NCBI GenBank assembly: GCA_016716425.1
Contig: JADJWJ010000008.1
Span: 62,001 to 126,000 of the forward strand
Source: Betaproteobacteria bacterium
GTDB taxonomy: Bacteria > Pseudomonadota > Gammaproteobacteria > Burkholderiales > Casimicrobiaceae
DNA length: 64,000 nucleotides
Direction of reading: 5' to 3'
Shown: piece by piece, positions 44,701-54,774 of the stretch
How the letters are laid out: the number at the start of each line of letters is the position of its first letter
Position numbering within the stretch: position 1 is the stretch's first letter
Program-made: the position numbers and the translations under genes
Notes under the pieces: model-generated
Database searches by the model: none
What the model was told of the DNA's origin: nothing
The model's input: the letters and a program-made list of their open reading frames with translations, nothing else

Positions 44701-46299
44701 TTACTGGGCGACCTGCGCGGCGGCGAGCAGCGCCTGCGAGTAGGGTTCCTTCGGGGCGGCGAACAGCGCCTCGGCCTCGCCCTGCTCGACGATCGCGCCG
44801 TCCTTCATCACCAGCACGCGGTGCGACATCGCGCGCACGACGGCGAGGTCGTGGCTGATGAACACGTAGCTCATCCCGTACTTCGCCTGCAGGTCGGCAA
44901 GCAGCTTTAGCACCTGCTGTTGGACGGACACGTCGAGTGCGGACGTCGGTTCGTCCAGCACCAGCACCTCCGGCTGCAGGATCACCGCGCGGGCAATGGC
45001 AATGCGCTGCCGCTGGCCGCCGGAGAACTCGTGCGGATAGCGCGTCAGCACGTCGTAGATGCCCTGCGCCTCGGACAGCCCGACCTCGGCCAGCATCGCG
45101 AGGATCCGCTCCCGGCGCTGCTCTTTCGACAGTTCCGGCATGTGCAGCGCCACGCCCTCGCCGACGATGTCGCCGATCGTCATCCGCGGCGACAGCGAGG
45201 CGAACGGGTCCTGGAACACGACCTGCATCCGCCGGCGCATCGCGCGCAGCGTCGCGCGGTCGGCGCCGTCGAGCCGGGTGCCCTCCAGCGTGACGCTGCC
45301 GCCGGCGATCGGCTGCAGCGCGAGCAGCGCCATGCCGAGCGTGGTCTTGCCCGAGCCGGACTCACCGACGATGCCAAGCGTCTCACCGCGCCTCAACTCG
45401 AGCGTCGCGTCGCGCACCGCGCGGAACGTGTCCTTGCCGAACCAGCCCTTCGCCGACACGAAGTCGACGTCGACGTCGCGGGCCGCCGCGAGCACCGGCG
45501 CGTCGGCCGGCACCGGCACCACGGCGCGCTGCGGCCGGCTGTTGATGAGCTTGACCGTGTACGGGTCGCGCGGGTGCCCGAACACCTCGGAGATCGTGCC
45601 CTGCTCGACCAGCCGCCCGCGCTCCATCACGCCCACGCGGTGGCCGAACCGCCGCACGAGGTTCAAATCGTGCGTGATGAACAGGATCGCCATCCCGAAC
45701 TCGGCCTGCAGGTCGTCGAGCAGCGCCAGGATCTGCACCTGGATCGTCACGTCGAGCGCCGTGGTGGGCTCGTCGGCGATCAGCAGCTTCGGCCGGCAGG
45801 CGAGCGCCATCGCGATCATCGCGCGCTGCCGCTGGCCGCCGGAGAGCTGGTGAGGGTACGCGTCGACCTTCTTCGCGGGATCCGGGATGCCGGTGCGGGC
45901 CAGCAGGTCGATCGCCCGTTCGAGCGCGCGCTTCCTGTCGAGCGCCTCGTGGACCTCCAGCACTTCGGCGACCTGGTTGCCGACCGTGTACAGCGGGTTC
46001 AGCGCCGTCATCGGTTCCTGGAAGATCATCGCGATGTCGCGGCCGCGCAGCCCCTGCATCTGCCGCTCGCTCTTCGCGAGCACGTCCTCGCCGGCGAAGC
46101 GTATCGCGCCCTCGAAGGTCGCGGTCTCGACGAGCCGCAGGACCGACAGCGCGGTTACCGACTTGCCGGAACCGGACTCGCCGACCAGCGCGTACTTCTC
46201 GCCGGCGGCGACGTCGAACGACACGCGGTCGACGACGCGCGACGTCGCGAAATTCACGCTCAGGCGGTCGACGGAGAGCAGCGGGGCGACGGCACTCAT
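44701..46299 (-). CDS. yejF: Peptide/microcin-C-type ABC transporter ATPase YejF
   Basis: 532 residues with two fused ATPase domains. First: Walker A GESGSGKSV (about 38-46), signature LSGGQRQRAM, Walker B LLIADEP. Second: GESGSGKTT (about 311-319), FSGGQRQRIAIAR, VLVLDEPTSALD. The HPRDPYT and KEPYSQALL oligopeptide-type C-terminal extensions are present after each half. It powers import through YejB/YejE. The last gene of yejABEF, 21 bp after yejE. Confidence 0.93.
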   Translation of the reverse strand: MSAVAPLLSVDRLSVNFATSRVVDRVSFDVAAGEKYALVGESGSGKSVTALSVLRLVETATFEGAIRFAGEDVLAKSERQMQGLRGRDIAMIFQEPMTALNPLYTVGNQVAEVLEVHEALDRKRALERAIDLLARTGIPDPAKKVDAYPHQLSGGQRQRAMIAMALACRPKLLIADEPTTALDVTIQVQILALLDDLQAEFGMAILFITHDLNLVRRFGHRVGVMERGRLVEQGTISEVFGHPRDPYTVKLINSRPQRAVVPVPADAPVLAAARDVDVDFVSAKGWFGKDTFRAVRDATLELRRGETLGIVGESGSGKTTLGMALLALQPIAGGSVTLEGTRLDGADRATLRAMRRRMQVVFQDPFASLSPRMTIGDIVGEGVALHMPELSKEQRRERILAMLAEVGLSEAQGIYDVLTRYPHEFSGGQRQRIAIARAVILQPEVLVLDEPTSALDVSVQQQVLKLLADLQAKYGMSYVFISHDLAVVRAMSHRVLVMKDGAIVEQGEAEALFAAPKEPYSQALLAAAQVAQ

Positions 46300-46320
46300 G
46301 CGCGAGGGGGCCGTTTCATC

Positions 46321-47406
46321 TCAGGACTTCCGCGTGTCGAAGGCATCGCGCAGCGCGTCGCCGATGAACGTGAGCAGCAGCAGCGTTAGCGCGAGCACGA
46401 CGAAGGTCGGGATCGCGATCCACCACGCGTCGAGGTTCTCCTTGCCCTGCCGCAGCAGGTCGCCGAGCGACGGCAGCCCGGTGACGCCCAGGCCCAGGAA
46501 GTCGAGCGAGGTCAGGAACAGGATCGCCGCGCTCATCCGGAACGGCAGGAACGTGATCACCGGCGTCATCGAGTTCGGCAGCACGTGCCGCCAGATGATC
46601 TGCCAGTTGGACAGCCCCATCGCGCGCGCGGCCTTGACGAACTCGAGGTTGCGGTTGCGCAGGAACTCGGCGCGCACGTAGTCGGACAGCGAGATCCAGC
46701 CGAACAGCGCGAACACGCCGATCAGCAGCGGGATCGACGGCGACAGGATGGAGGCGAGGATGATGAGCAGGTAGAGTTCCGGCACCGCGTTCCAGATCTC
46801 GATGATGCGCTGCATCAGGAGATCGACACGGCCGGCGAAGTAGCCCTGCAGCGCGCCGATCAGGATGCCGATGATCGTGGCGACGACGGTGAGCGTCAGG
46901 CTGAAGTAGATGCTGACACGGAAGCCGTAGAGGAGCCGTGCGGTCATGTCGCGGCCGGACTGGTCGGTGCCGAGCCAGTGCTCGCGGGACGGAGGCGTCG
47001 GGTCGGCGGCGCGCGCGTAGTAGTCGAGCGCGTTGCTGCCCCATTCGTTGAACGTCCACAGCGCGAAGTTGCCGGGCTTGCCGAACTGCTCGCGGATGAA
47101 CGGATCGTCCCACTCCGTCGGCGTCAGGAAGTCGCCGCCGAACGTCGTCTCCGGGTGGTTCTTGACGATCGGGAAGTACCACTGACCGTCGTAGCGCGCG
47201 ACCAGCGGTCGGTCGTTGGAGACGAGCTCGGCGAACGTGCCCAGCACGAGCATCGCCGCGAACACCAGCAGCGACGCGTAGCCCAGCCGGTTGCGCCGGA
47301 AGCGTGCCCATGCGCGCTGGTTCGGTGACAGTGACGTGACGCGGCGCGGCGCGCCTGCCGCGGACTGCCCGGCGCCAGCCCCGACTTCGGCGGCCGGCGT
47401 GCTCAC
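46321..47406 (-). CDS. yejE: ABC transporter permease YejE
   Basis: 361 residues, inner-membrane permease. N-terminal SPNQRAWARFRRNRLGYASL helix, the YejE-typical periplasmic loop GGDFLTPTEWDDPF and SREHWLGTDQSGRDMTARLLYG, then the permease core with EAA-like RAMGLSNWQIIWRHVLPNSM. Pairs with YejB; gaps of 25 and 21 bp to its operon neighbours. Confidence 0.93.
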   Translation of the reverse strand: MSTPAAEVGAGAGQSAAGAPRRVTSLSPNQRAWARFRRNRLGYASLLVFAAMLVLGTFAELVSNDRPLVARYDGQWYFPIVKNHPETTFGGDFLTPTEWDDPFIREQFGKPGNFALWTFNEWGSNALDYYARAADPTPPSREHWLGTDQSGRDMTARLLYGFRVSIYFSLTLTVVATIIGILIGALQGYFAGRVDLLMQRIIEIWNAVPELYLLIILASILSPSIPLLIGVFALFGWISLSDYVRAEFLRNRNLEFVKAARAMGLSNWQIIWRHVLPNSMTPVITFLPFRMSAAILFLTSLDFLGLGVTGLPSLGDLLRQGKENLDAWWIAIPTFVVLALTLLLLTFIGDALRDAFDTRKS

Positions 47407-47431
47407 GCGCGCTCCCCTTCGATCACCGCGC

Positions 47432-48466
47432 TCATTTCGCGACGGCGCCGAATTGCACGCGCGGGTCGACCACCACGTACAGCAGGTCGCCGATCAGCTT
47501 GACGACCAGGCCGATCAGCGTGAAGAAGTAGAGCGTGCCGAGCACGACCGCGTAGTCGCGCCGCACGATCGACTCGTAGCCGAGCAGCCCCAGCCCGTCC
47601 AGCGAAAACATCGTCTCGATCAGCAGCGCGCTCGCGAAGAACGCGCCGACGAAGGCTGCGGGAAAGCCGGTCACGATCGGGATCAGCGCGTTGCGAAACA
47701 CGTGCTTGTACAGGATGCGCCGCTGCGACAGGCCCTTCGCGCGCGCGACCAGCACGTACTGCTTGCGGATCTCCTCGACGAAGGTGTTCTTGGTGAGCAT
47801 CGTGACCACGGCGAAGCTGCCGATCGCGTAGCAGATGAGCGGCAGCACGAGGTGCCACAGGTAGTCGAGGATGCGCGCCGGCCACGACAGGCTCGCCCAG
47901 TTGTCGGAGACGAGGCCGCGCAGCGGGAACCAGTCGAGGAACGTGCCGCCGGCGAACAGCACGATCAGCAGCACGCCGAGCACGAACCCGGGGATCGCGT
48001 AGCCGACGAGCACGAGCAGCGTCGTCAGCGTGTCGAAGCGCGTCCCCTCGCGGACGGCCTTGGCCACGCCCAGCGGGATCGAGATGAGGTAGGTGAGCAG
48101 GAACGTCCACAGCCCGAGGCTCACCGACACCGGCAGCTTCTCCTTGATCAGCGACCACACGTCCTTGTTGCGCAGGTAGCTCTTGCCGAGGTCGAACTGC
48201 GCGAAGCTCGCGAGCATCGAGAAGTAGCGCTCGAGCGGCGGCTTGTCGAAACCGTAGAGCTTCTTCAGCTCCTCGACCTGCTTGGCGTCGACGTCGCGGC
48301 GTGCCTGGAAGCTCGCCGTGTCGCCGCCGGCGCCGGCGCGCGCCTCGGCGAGGATCGTCTCGACCGGCCCGCCCGGCACGAACTGGATGACCACGAACGT
48401 CAGCGTCAGCACGCCGAGGACCGTCGGGATCATCAGCAGCAGGCGCTTGAGGATGTAGGTCAGCAT
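47432..48466 (-). CDS. yejB: ABC transporter permease YejB
   Basis: 344 residues. Starts MLTYILKRLLLMIPTVLGVL, the usual DppB/OppB first helix, with FVPGGPVE soon after; EAA loop ARAKGLSQRRILYKHVFRNA at about residues 235-254. Six membrane segments. The insert rich in Ala/Gly (AEARAGAGGDTASF) is typical of YejB. 19 bp after yejA. Confidence 0.93.
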   Translation of the reverse strand: MLTYILKRLLLMIPTVLGVLTLTFVVIQFVPGGPVETILAEARAGAGGDTASFQARRDVDAKQVEELKKLYGFDKPPLERYFSMLASFAQFDLGKSYLRNKDVWSLIKEKLPVSVSLGLWTFLLTYLISIPLGVAKAVREGTRFDTLTTLLVLVGYAIPGFVLGVLLIVLFAGGTFLDWFPLRGLVSDNWASLSWPARILDYLWHLVLPLICYAIGSFAVVTMLTKNTFVEEIRKQYVLVARAKGLSQRRILYKHVFRNALIPIVTGFPAAFVGAFFASALLIETMFSLDGLGLLGYESIVRRDYAVVLGTLYFFTLIGLVVKLIGDLLYVVVDPRVQFGAVAK

Positions 48467-48485
48467 CGGCGGTCGGGGATCGACG

Positions 48486-50423
48486 TCACTTGCGGGCGAC
48501 CGAATCGCGTTCGGCGTCCTTCATCCACCATCCGGTGATCGCCCACTGCGACCAGTCGGACGGCGTGGCGATCGTGTAGTACTTGGGCACGACCTTCGGG
48601 ATGCCGAACTTGTCCCACCGCGACACCCGGTTGGTGCCGCCGTACAGGTCGGGCACCTGGTAGTAGCCGAAGATCAGCAGCCGGTCGAGCGCGCGCGCGG
48701 CGTCGGTCAGCTCCTGCATCGTCTGCGCCTTCTCCATGGCCTCCAGCACGTGGTCGATCGCGCGGCTCTTGACGCCGCGGTAGTTGTCCGCGCCCTGCAC
48801 GTCGGCGTTGGCGCTGCCGTACTGGGACTTCAGCTCCGCCGGCTCCGGCAGCGTGAAGTCGCCGATCTTGATCATCACCATGTCGAAGTCGAACGTCTCC
48901 ATCCGCTTGCGGAACAACGAGAAGTCGACCTGCCGGTGCTTGAGTGTGATGCCGATCTTCGCGAGGTTGCGCTCGAACACCGCCTCGGCCCGGCCCGGCG
49001 CATCGCCGGTATCCAGGAACTCGAATTCGAGCGGTTCGCCCTTCGCGTTGCGCGCGATCCCGTCCGCGCCGACCTTCCAGCCCGCCTCCTCGAGGAGCTT
49101 GCGCGCCTGCTTGAGATTCTCGCGCAGCGCGTTGGGGGACGTGTCGGTGCGCGGCGGCTGCCACGCCGGGCCGAACACCTCGGGCGGCAACTCGTGGCGG
49201 AACGGCTCCAGCAACGCGAGCTCGCCTGCGCCGGGCATGCCCTTCGCCGCGAAATCGGTGTTGGAGAACACGCTGTTGGTCCGCTTGTACTGCTTGTAGA
49301 CGTTAATCGCCTCGAAGTCGAACGCGAGGTTGATCGCCTTGCGCACGCGCCAGTCGGACAGCACCGGCCGCCGCGTGTTGAGCACATACGACTGGAAGCC
49401 CATGCCGAAGCCGTTGGGGAACTCCTCCTTCACGATCCGGCCGTCGGTCCACTTGGCGCCCTGGTGCTGCCGCGCCCAGCGGCGGGCCGAGTATTCCATC
49501 AGGAAGTCGAACTCGCCGGCCTTGAACGCCTCCATCGCGATCGCGTTGTCTTGGTAGTACCGGTAGACGACGCGGTCGAAGTTGTTCTGCCCCCTGGCGA
49601 AGCCCAGGTCGCGCGCCCAGTAGTTCGGGTCGCGCACGAACTCGATGCGCCGCGGGGCGTCCACTTCGCCGATCTTGTACGGGCCGGTCGTGATCGGGTA
49701 CTCGTTGACGATCTCGTCGAATTTCTTCGGTGACCCGTCCGCGTTGGTCACCCACTTGCGCGAGAAGACCGGCAGCCCGGCCGCAGCGAAGACCGCGTCG
49801 TCGGTGCGGTCCTTGAGGTCGAAGCGGATCGTCCGGCCGTCCAGCACGGTCGCGCGCTCGACCCCCGAGAGCCGCACGCGCACGCCGGGTGCCACGCCCT
49901 TGCCGGTCAGCGTGTCGAACACGGTCTTCATGTCCTGCGCGGTGACGGGGTCGCCGTTCTGGAACTTCGCCTGCGGGTGGATGCGGAAGGTCACCGACGA
50001 CTTGTCCGGCGCGACCAGCATCTCCTCGGCCACCATGCCGTAGATCGTCCCCGGCTCGTCACCCGAGCGTAGCGCGAGCGACTCCAGCGTCAACGTCGTT
50101 AGGCCCGCCGGCGACTGGCCCTTGATCGTGTACGGATTGAACTTGTCGAAGCTCGACCGGCGGTCCGGGTTCTGCAGCTGCAGCGTGCCGCCCTTCGGCG
50201 CGTCGGGGTTCACGTACTCGAAGTGCGGGAAGCCGCGCGGGTACCTGGGCGTCGCGCCGTACGAGGCGTACGCATGCGTCCAGGCGCCGACGGTCGGGGA
50301 TGCGGCGGCGGCCGGCGCGGCCGCAGGCGCAGGCGCGGCCGGCGCGCCGGCCGCGACGAACGCCAGGGCCGCGGCGGCCAGCGCGGCGCGCACGGCGATG
50401 CGGGGGGGCGTAGCGGGTCTCAT
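48486..50423 (-). CDS. yejA: Periplasmic oligopeptide-binding protein YejA
   Basis: 645 residues, SBP_bac_5 fold. Signal peptide (MRPATPPRIAVRAALAAAALAF...) followed by an Ala/Pro-rich linker, then YASYGATPRYPRGFPHFEYV, FDKFNPYTIKGQSPAGL and, late, FDFDMVMIKIGDF. Captures peptides (microcin C-like compounds in E. coli) for YejBEF. First gene of the operon; 84 bp downstream of gshB on the same strand. Confidence 0.92.
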   Translation of the reverse strand: MRPATPPRIAVRAALAAAALAFVAAGAPAAPAPAAAPAAAASPTVGAWTHAYASYGATPRYPRGFPHFEYVNPDAPKGGTLQLQNPDRRSSFDKFNPYTIKGQSPAGLTTLTLESLALRSGDEPGTIYGMVAEEMLVAPDKSSVTFRIHPQAKFQNGDPVTAQDMKTVFDTLTGKGVAPGVRVRLSGVERATVLDGRTIRFDLKDRTDDAVFAAAGLPVFSRKWVTNADGSPKKFDEIVNEYPITTGPYKIGEVDAPRRIEFVRDPNYWARDLGFARGQNNFDRVVYRYYQDNAIAMEAFKAGEFDFLMEYSARRWARQHQGAKWTDGRIVKEEFPNGFGMGFQSYVLNTRRPVLSDWRVRKAINLAFDFEAINVYKQYKRTNSVFSNTDFAAKGMPGAGELALLEPFRHELPPEVFGPAWQPPRTDTSPNALRENLKQARKLLEEAGWKVGADGIARNAKGEPLEFEFLDTGDAPGRAEAVFERNLAKIGITLKHRQVDFSLFRKRMETFDFDMVMIKIGDFTLPEPAELKSQYGSANADVQGADNYRGVKSRAIDHVLEAMEKAQTMQELTDAARALDRLLIFGYYQVPDLYGGTNRVSRWDKFGIPKVVPKYYTIATPSDWSQWAITGWWMKDAERDSVARK

Positions 50424-50507
50424 TGGCAGTTCCGCAGCGACAAAGGCTCCCGTATACCGATCCCTGCTTAACCAAGTCTTAACGGCGCCGCCGGAGCGCG
50501 GCGGGCG

Positions 50508-51452
50508 TCATTGTCCCACAGCGCGGACGAGCGCGTCGGCGAACAACCCGGCCGCGTCGAAGCCCGTCTGCTGCGCGATTTCGACGAAGCACGTCGGCGA
50601 CGTGACGTTGACCTCGGTCAGGCACGGGCCGATGACGTCGAGGCCGACGACGAGCAGTCCCTCCGCCCACAGCGCGGGGGCGAGCGCCTCCGCGATCTCG
50701 CGGTCGCGCGCCGCCAGGGGCCGCGCCTCGCCGCGGCCGCCGGCGGCCAAGTTGCCGCGGGTCTCGCCGGGCTTCGGGATGCGCGCGAGGCAGTACGGCA
50801 CGACTTCGCCGCCGATGACGAGCACCCGCTTGTCGCCGTCGACGATCTCCGGCAGGTAGCGCTGCACCATCACCGTCCGCTTGCCGTGGTGCGACACGGT
50901 CTCGACGATCACGTTGCGGTTGGGGTCGGACTCGCCGACGCGGAAGACCGACGTCCCGCCCATACCGTCGAGCGGCTTTACCACGACGTCCTCGTGCTCG
51001 TCGATGAACTGCGCGATCAGGTCGGCGTCGCGCGTCACCAGCGTGGGCGCGATGTACGCACCGAACTTCGCGATCGCGAGCTTCTCGTTGTGGTCGCGGA
51101 TCGCGCGCGGCCGGTTGAACACGCGCGCGCCCTCGCGCTCGGCCAGCTCGAGCAGGTACGTCGAGTAGACGTACTCCATGTCGAACGGCGGGTCCTTGCG
51201 CATGACGACCGCCGCGAAGTCGGCGAGCCGGCGCACGTCCTCCGCGCCCGCGCGGTACCACGCGTGGTCGTCGTCGGAGAGCGCGAGCGGCCGGCAGCGG
51301 GCGCGCGTGACGCCCGCGTCCCAGAAGATCCCGTGCTGCTCGACCGCGAACACCGCGTGCCCGCGGCGCGCGAGCGCGCGCATCATCGCCACGCTCGAGT
51401 CCTTGTAGGCCTTGAGTTCGGGCAGCGGGTCGAGGACGAACGCGAAGTCCAT
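50508..51452 (-). CDS. gshB: Glutathione synthetase
   Basis: 314 residues of the ATP-grasp fold; joins gamma-glutamylcysteine and glycine. MDFAFVLDPLPELKAYKDSS at the N-terminus, RKDPPFDMEYVYSTYLLE (about 77-94), VVKPLDGMGGTSVFR and metal-site FDVIG.. equivalents GLDVIGPCLTEVNVTSPTC near the C-terminus. The start ATG 51452 matches GshB length; no strong Shine-Dalgarno is visible. Divergent from the methyltransferase gene at 51588. Confidence 0.93.
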   Translation of the reverse strand: MDFAFVLDPLPELKAYKDSSVAMMRALARRGHAVFAVEQHGIFWDAGVTRARCRPLALSDDDHAWYRAGAEDVRRLADFAAVVMRKDPPFDMEYVYSTYLLELAEREGARVFNRPRAIRDHNEKLAIAKFGAYIAPTLVTRDADLIAQFIDEHEDVVVKPLDGMGGTSVFRVGESDPNRNVIVETVSHHGKRTVMVQRYLPEIVDGDKRVLVIGGEVVPYCLARIPKPGETRGNLAAGGRGEARPLAARDREIAEALAPALWAEGLLVVGLDVIGPCLTEVNVTSPTCFVEIAQQTGFDAAGLFADALVRAVGQ

Positions 51453-51587
51453 GGGCGGGGGCGGGAGGCGCGGACGTGCATCGTAACGCATTGCGGTCCG
51501 GGCGCGCCGCCGCCGCTTCGCGCGACTTGCCGGGCGCGCGGCGACCCGGCTACCATCGGCGGCTCGCCACCCGCATCGGAAACGCGC

Positions 51588-52163
51588 ATGGGCATCAAAC
51601 TCAACCTCGGCTGCGGCCGCAGCCCGCTGCCGGATTGGGTCAACGTCGATCTCGCCGCGCTGCCCGGCATCGACGTCGTCGCCGACCTCGACAACTGCCG
51701 CATGCAGCCGCTGCCGTTCGCCGACGGCAGCGTGAGCCAGATGCAGATGCTGCACGTGCTCGAGCACATCAAGGACACGCTGGCGCTGATGCAGGAGCTG
51801 CACCGCATCGCGGAGCCCGGCGCACGCCTGCTGATTCGCTCGCCATACGGTTCGAGCGACGACGCGTACGAGGACCCGACGCACGTCCAGCGCCTCTACA
51901 TGAACAGCTTCACGTATTTCGCGCAGCCGACGTACTGGCGCGCCGACTACGGCTACCGCGGGGACTGGGCCACCGAGGAGATGGTGCTGCTGGTGAGCAA
52001 GGCCGACAACGAGGGCCTCTCGGCCGACGAGGTGCTGCGCAAGGTGCGCCAGCTGCGCAACGTCGTCATCGAGATCGTGGCCGTGCTGTCCGCGGTCAAG
52101 CCGATCCGGCCGGCAGACCGCGCGCTGCAGCCGCAGCCGATGGTCAAGTTCCAGCTGGTCTGA
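51588..52163 (+). CDS. SAM-dependent methyltransferase, type 11-like
   Basis: 191 residues. MGIKLNLGCGRSPLPDWVNV carries the SAM motif (residues 3-12), VVADLDNC follows, and LHVLEHIKDTLALMQELHR is the usual motif-II region. Such proteins often act in cell-surface polysaccharide or lipid pathways, but nothing nearby supports that. Divergent from gshB (135 bp), convergent with modC (10 bp). Confidence 0.75.
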   Translation: MGIKLNLGCGRSPLPDWVNVDLAALPGIDVVADLDNCRMQPLPFADGSVSQMQMLHVLEHIKDTLALMQELHRIAEPGARLLIRSPYGSSDDAYEDPTHVQRLYMNSFTYFAQPTYWRADYGYRGDWATEEMVLLVSKADNEGLSADEVLRKVRQLRNVVIEIVAVLSAVKPIRPADRALQPQPMVKFQLV

Positions 52164-52173
52164 CCGCGGAAGG

Positions 52174-53307
52174 TCACGCAGCGAGCGCGTCGCGCGCCAG
52201 GTCCTGCCACGGCATCACGTGCAGCGAATCCGCGAGCAGCGACACGCGGACCGCGCAGCCGGCGGCGATTCCGTTGCGGCGTGCAACGTGCGTCGGCACG
52301 CGCAGCCACAGGAGGCCTCCGGTGCCGGCGACGCGCATCGTCACCGTCGTGTGCTCGCCCAGCTCCGTGCACTCGGCGACGATGCCGGCGATCGGATTCT
52401 CGCGTTCGCCGCGCGATGGCCGGTCGCGGCGGTGCAGCAGCACGCCCGACACGGGGATCGCCCAGCAGACACGGTCGCCGTCGGCGAATGCCCCGGGCAC
52501 CCGTGCCTCGAGCGCGTAGGCGCCCCACGCGATCCCGCGCGCGCCCCCGGGCAGCGCGACGACGCGCCCCTCGAACACGTTGCGCAGGTCGACCAGGCGC
52601 GCCACCAGCGCGTCGGCGGGTCGCGTCATCACGTCGTACGGCGCGCCGGTCTGCAGCGTGCGCCCGCGGTGCAGGATCGTCATGCGGTCGGCGAGCAGCG
52701 CCGCCTCGTCGAGGTCGTGCGTGACGAGCACGATCGGCAACGCCAGCGTGTGCCGCAGGTCGGCCAGCTCGCGGTAGAGCCGCTGCCGCGTCACGCGGTC
52801 GACCGCCGAGAACGGCTCGTCGAGCAGCAGCACCTTCGGGTCGCGCGCGAGCGCGCGCGCGACGGCCACGCGCTGCTGCTGCCCACCGGAGAGGTGCGCG
52901 GGCTTGCGCGCTTCGAGGCCGGTCAGGTGCACGCGCGCGAGCAGCTCGCGCGCGCGGGTCGCGCGCTCGGCCGGCGGCCGGTGCGTCAGCGCGCACGCGA
53001 CATTGTCGAGCGCCGACAGGTGCGGGAACAGTGCGTAGCTCTGGAACACGAAACCGGCCGCGCGCCGCTGCGGCGACACGTCGACGCCGGCGGCCGCATC
53101 GAACCAGGTCTCGCCCGCACAGTCGATGCGACCCTCCGCCGCGCGGCGCAGGCCGGCGATGCAGCGCAGGATCGTCGTCTTGCCGCTGCCCGACGGGCCG
53201 ACGAGCGCGAGCGTCTCGCCGGGCGCGCACGCGAGCGTCACGTCGAGCGGGATGCCGCGGCGCTGTACCAGGCGCACCGCGAGGCCGGCGGGGGCCGCGT
53301 CACCCAC
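52174..53307 (-). CDS. modC: Molybdate ABC transporter ATPase ModC
   Basis: 377 residues. Walker A GPSGSGKTT (about 37-45), signature LSGGQQQRVAVARAL, Walker B KVLLLDEPFSAVD, followed by the His switch VTHDLDEA. The C-terminal ~130 residues are a molybdate-type TOBE domain (regulatory oxyanion binding). Overlaps modB by 8 bp at its 5' end. Confidence 0.9.
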   Translation of the reverse strand: MGDAAPAGLAVRLVQRRGIPLDVTLACAPGETLALVGPSGSGKTTILRCIAGLRRAAEGRIDCAGETWFDAAAGVDVSPQRRAAGFVFQSYALFPHLSALDNVACALTHRPPAERATRARELLARVHLTGLEARKPAHLSGGQQQRVAVARALARDPKVLLLDEPFSAVDRVTRQRLYRELADLRHTLALPIVLVTHDLDEAALLADRMTILHRGRTLQTGAPYDVMTRPADALVARLVDLRNVFEGRVVALPGGARGIAWGAYALEARVPGAFADGDRVCWAIPVSGVLLHRRDRPSRGERENPIAGIVAECTELGEHTTVTMRVAGTGGLLWLRVPTHVARRNGIAAGCAVRVSLLADSLHVMPWQDLARDALAA

Positions 53308-53968
53308 GGAGACCGTCGCGCGGGCGCGACGTCGAGTAGGCGACGGCGATCGCGGCCAGCGAGCACGCGAGCAGCACGGCCGCCAGCAGCGACGCCCCCG
53401 CGTAGTCGAACGCCTGCATCCGGTCGTAGATCGCGATCGACACCGTCTTCGTCTCGCCGGGGATGCTGCCGCCGACCATCAGCACGACGCCGAATTCGCC
53501 GAGGGTGTGCGCGAACGTCAGCACCGCGGCCGAGAGCACGCCGGGCCACGCGAGCGGCAGCTCGATCCGCGTGAAGATCCGCCACGGCGACATGCCGCAG
53601 CATGCGGCCGCGGCGCGCACGTCGTCGGGGATCGCCTCGAACGCACGCTGCATCGGCTGGATCGCGAACGGCAGGTTGACGATCAGCGACGCGACAAGCA
53701 GGCCGGCGAAGCTGAACGCGAGCGTGTGGCCGGTCACGGCGGCGAACGCGCGGCCGAGCGGCGAGTCGCCGCCGAAGGCGATCAGCAGGTAGAACCCGAG
53801 CACGGTCGGCGGCAGCACCAGCGGCAGCGCGAGTGCCGCTTCGAGCACCCGCCGGCCGGCGAAGCGCCGCCACGCCAGCACGCGGGCAAGGGCCAGACCA
53901 GCAGGGACGAGCAGCGCGACGGTGGCCGCGGCGAGCTCGAGCGAAAGGACGATGGCCGGCCAGTCCAC
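53300..53968 (-). CDS. modB: Molybdate ABC transporter permease ModB
   Basis: 222 residues, five to six membrane segments. MDWPAIVLSLELAAATVALL start, LPLVLPPTVLGFYLL (about 52-66), and the EAA loop AAACCGMSPWRIFTRIELPLA (about 140-160, split here). 4 bp after modA and overlapping modC: one operon. Confidence 0.92.
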   Translation of the reverse strand: MDWPAIVLSLELAAATVALLVPAGLALARVLAWRRFAGRRVLEAALALPLVLPPTVLGFYLLIAFGGDSPLGRAFAAVTGHTLAFSFAGLLVASLIVNLPFAIQPMQRAFEAIPDDVRAAAACCGMSPWRIFTRIELPLAWPGVLSAAVLTFAHTLGEFGVVLMVGGSIPGETKTVSIAIYDRMQAFDYAGASLLAAVLLACSLAAIAVAYSTSRPRDGLRG

Positions 53969-53972
53969 GCGA

Positions 53973-54746
53973 TCACTCGTCGGGGAGCGCGAAGCCGTGC
54001 TTGCGGAAGACCGCCCGCGCCGCCCGCTGCTGCAGGTAGTCGTAGAACGCGCGCGCAGCCTCGCCGGCGCCCTTCACCAGCACCATCCGCTGGTGAAGCG
54101 GCGCGTGGCTGGCCGCCGGCAGCAGCACGTGTACACCCCTTCCTGCCACTGCCGGCGACAGCGCGAGTGAATATGCGAAGATGCCGCCCTGCGCCCCCCC
54201 GCTCGTCGCGAACTGCGCGGCCTGCGACACGTTCTCGCCGAGGACGAGGCGCGGCGCGACGGCGTCCCACGCGCCGGCGCGCTGCAGCGCCTCGCGCGCG
54301 GCACGGCCGTACGGCGCGTGCTCGGGATTGGCGATCGCAAGGCGGGTCAGGCGGCCGTCGGCCGCCGCGGCTTTCACGTCGGCAAGCGTCGGATCGGGCT
54401 TGAGCGGGCTGCCGGCCGGCACGAACAGCACGAGCCGCCCCCTCGCATAGCGGACGCCGCGGTCGACCGTGCGTCCCTCCGCCACCAGCGCGTCGACGTA
54501 CGTCTCGTCGGCCGACAGGAACAGCTCGAACGGCGCACCCTGCGCGATCTGCCGGCGGAAGTTGCCCGACGAGCCGAACGCGAGCCGCACTTCAGCGCCG
54601 GTGTCGCGCGTGAACGCCGTCGCGATCTCGGCCAGCGCGAACTGCAGGTCCGACGCGGCGGCGACGACGGGCGGCGCGGCGCGGGCCGGAGCGGCCAGCG
54701 CCGTCGCCAGCAGCATAAGGGGCAGCAGGGCGCCAAGGCCGGGCAC
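53973..54746 (-). CDS. modA: Molybdate-binding periplasmic protein ModA
   Basis: 257 residues. GTG 54746 is preferred because GGAG lies 6 nt upstream and it opens directly on the signal peptide (VPGLGALLPLMLLATALAA...). Ligand-site motifs: VAAASDLQFALAEIA (Ser for oxyanion), FGSSGNFRRQIAQGAPFELF, ENVSQAAQFATSGGAQGGI and SHAPLHQRMVLV. An alternative start at 54857 lies in the palindrome and is unlikely. Confidence 0.9.
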   Translation of the reverse strand: MPGLGALLPLMLLATALAAPARAAPPVVAAASDLQFALAEIATAFTRDTGAEVRLAFGSSGNFRRQIAQGAPFELFLSADETYVDALVAEGRTVDRGVRYARGRLVLFVPAGSPLKPDPTLADVKAAAADGRLTRLAIANPEHAPYGRAAREALQRAGAWDAVAPRLVLGENVSQAAQFATSGGAQGGIFAYSLALSPAVAGRGVHVLLPAASHAPLHQRMVLVKGAGEAARAFYDYLQQRAARAVFRKHGFALPDE

Positions 54747-54774
54747 CGGGAACTCCAGCGGTCGATGCGGAACG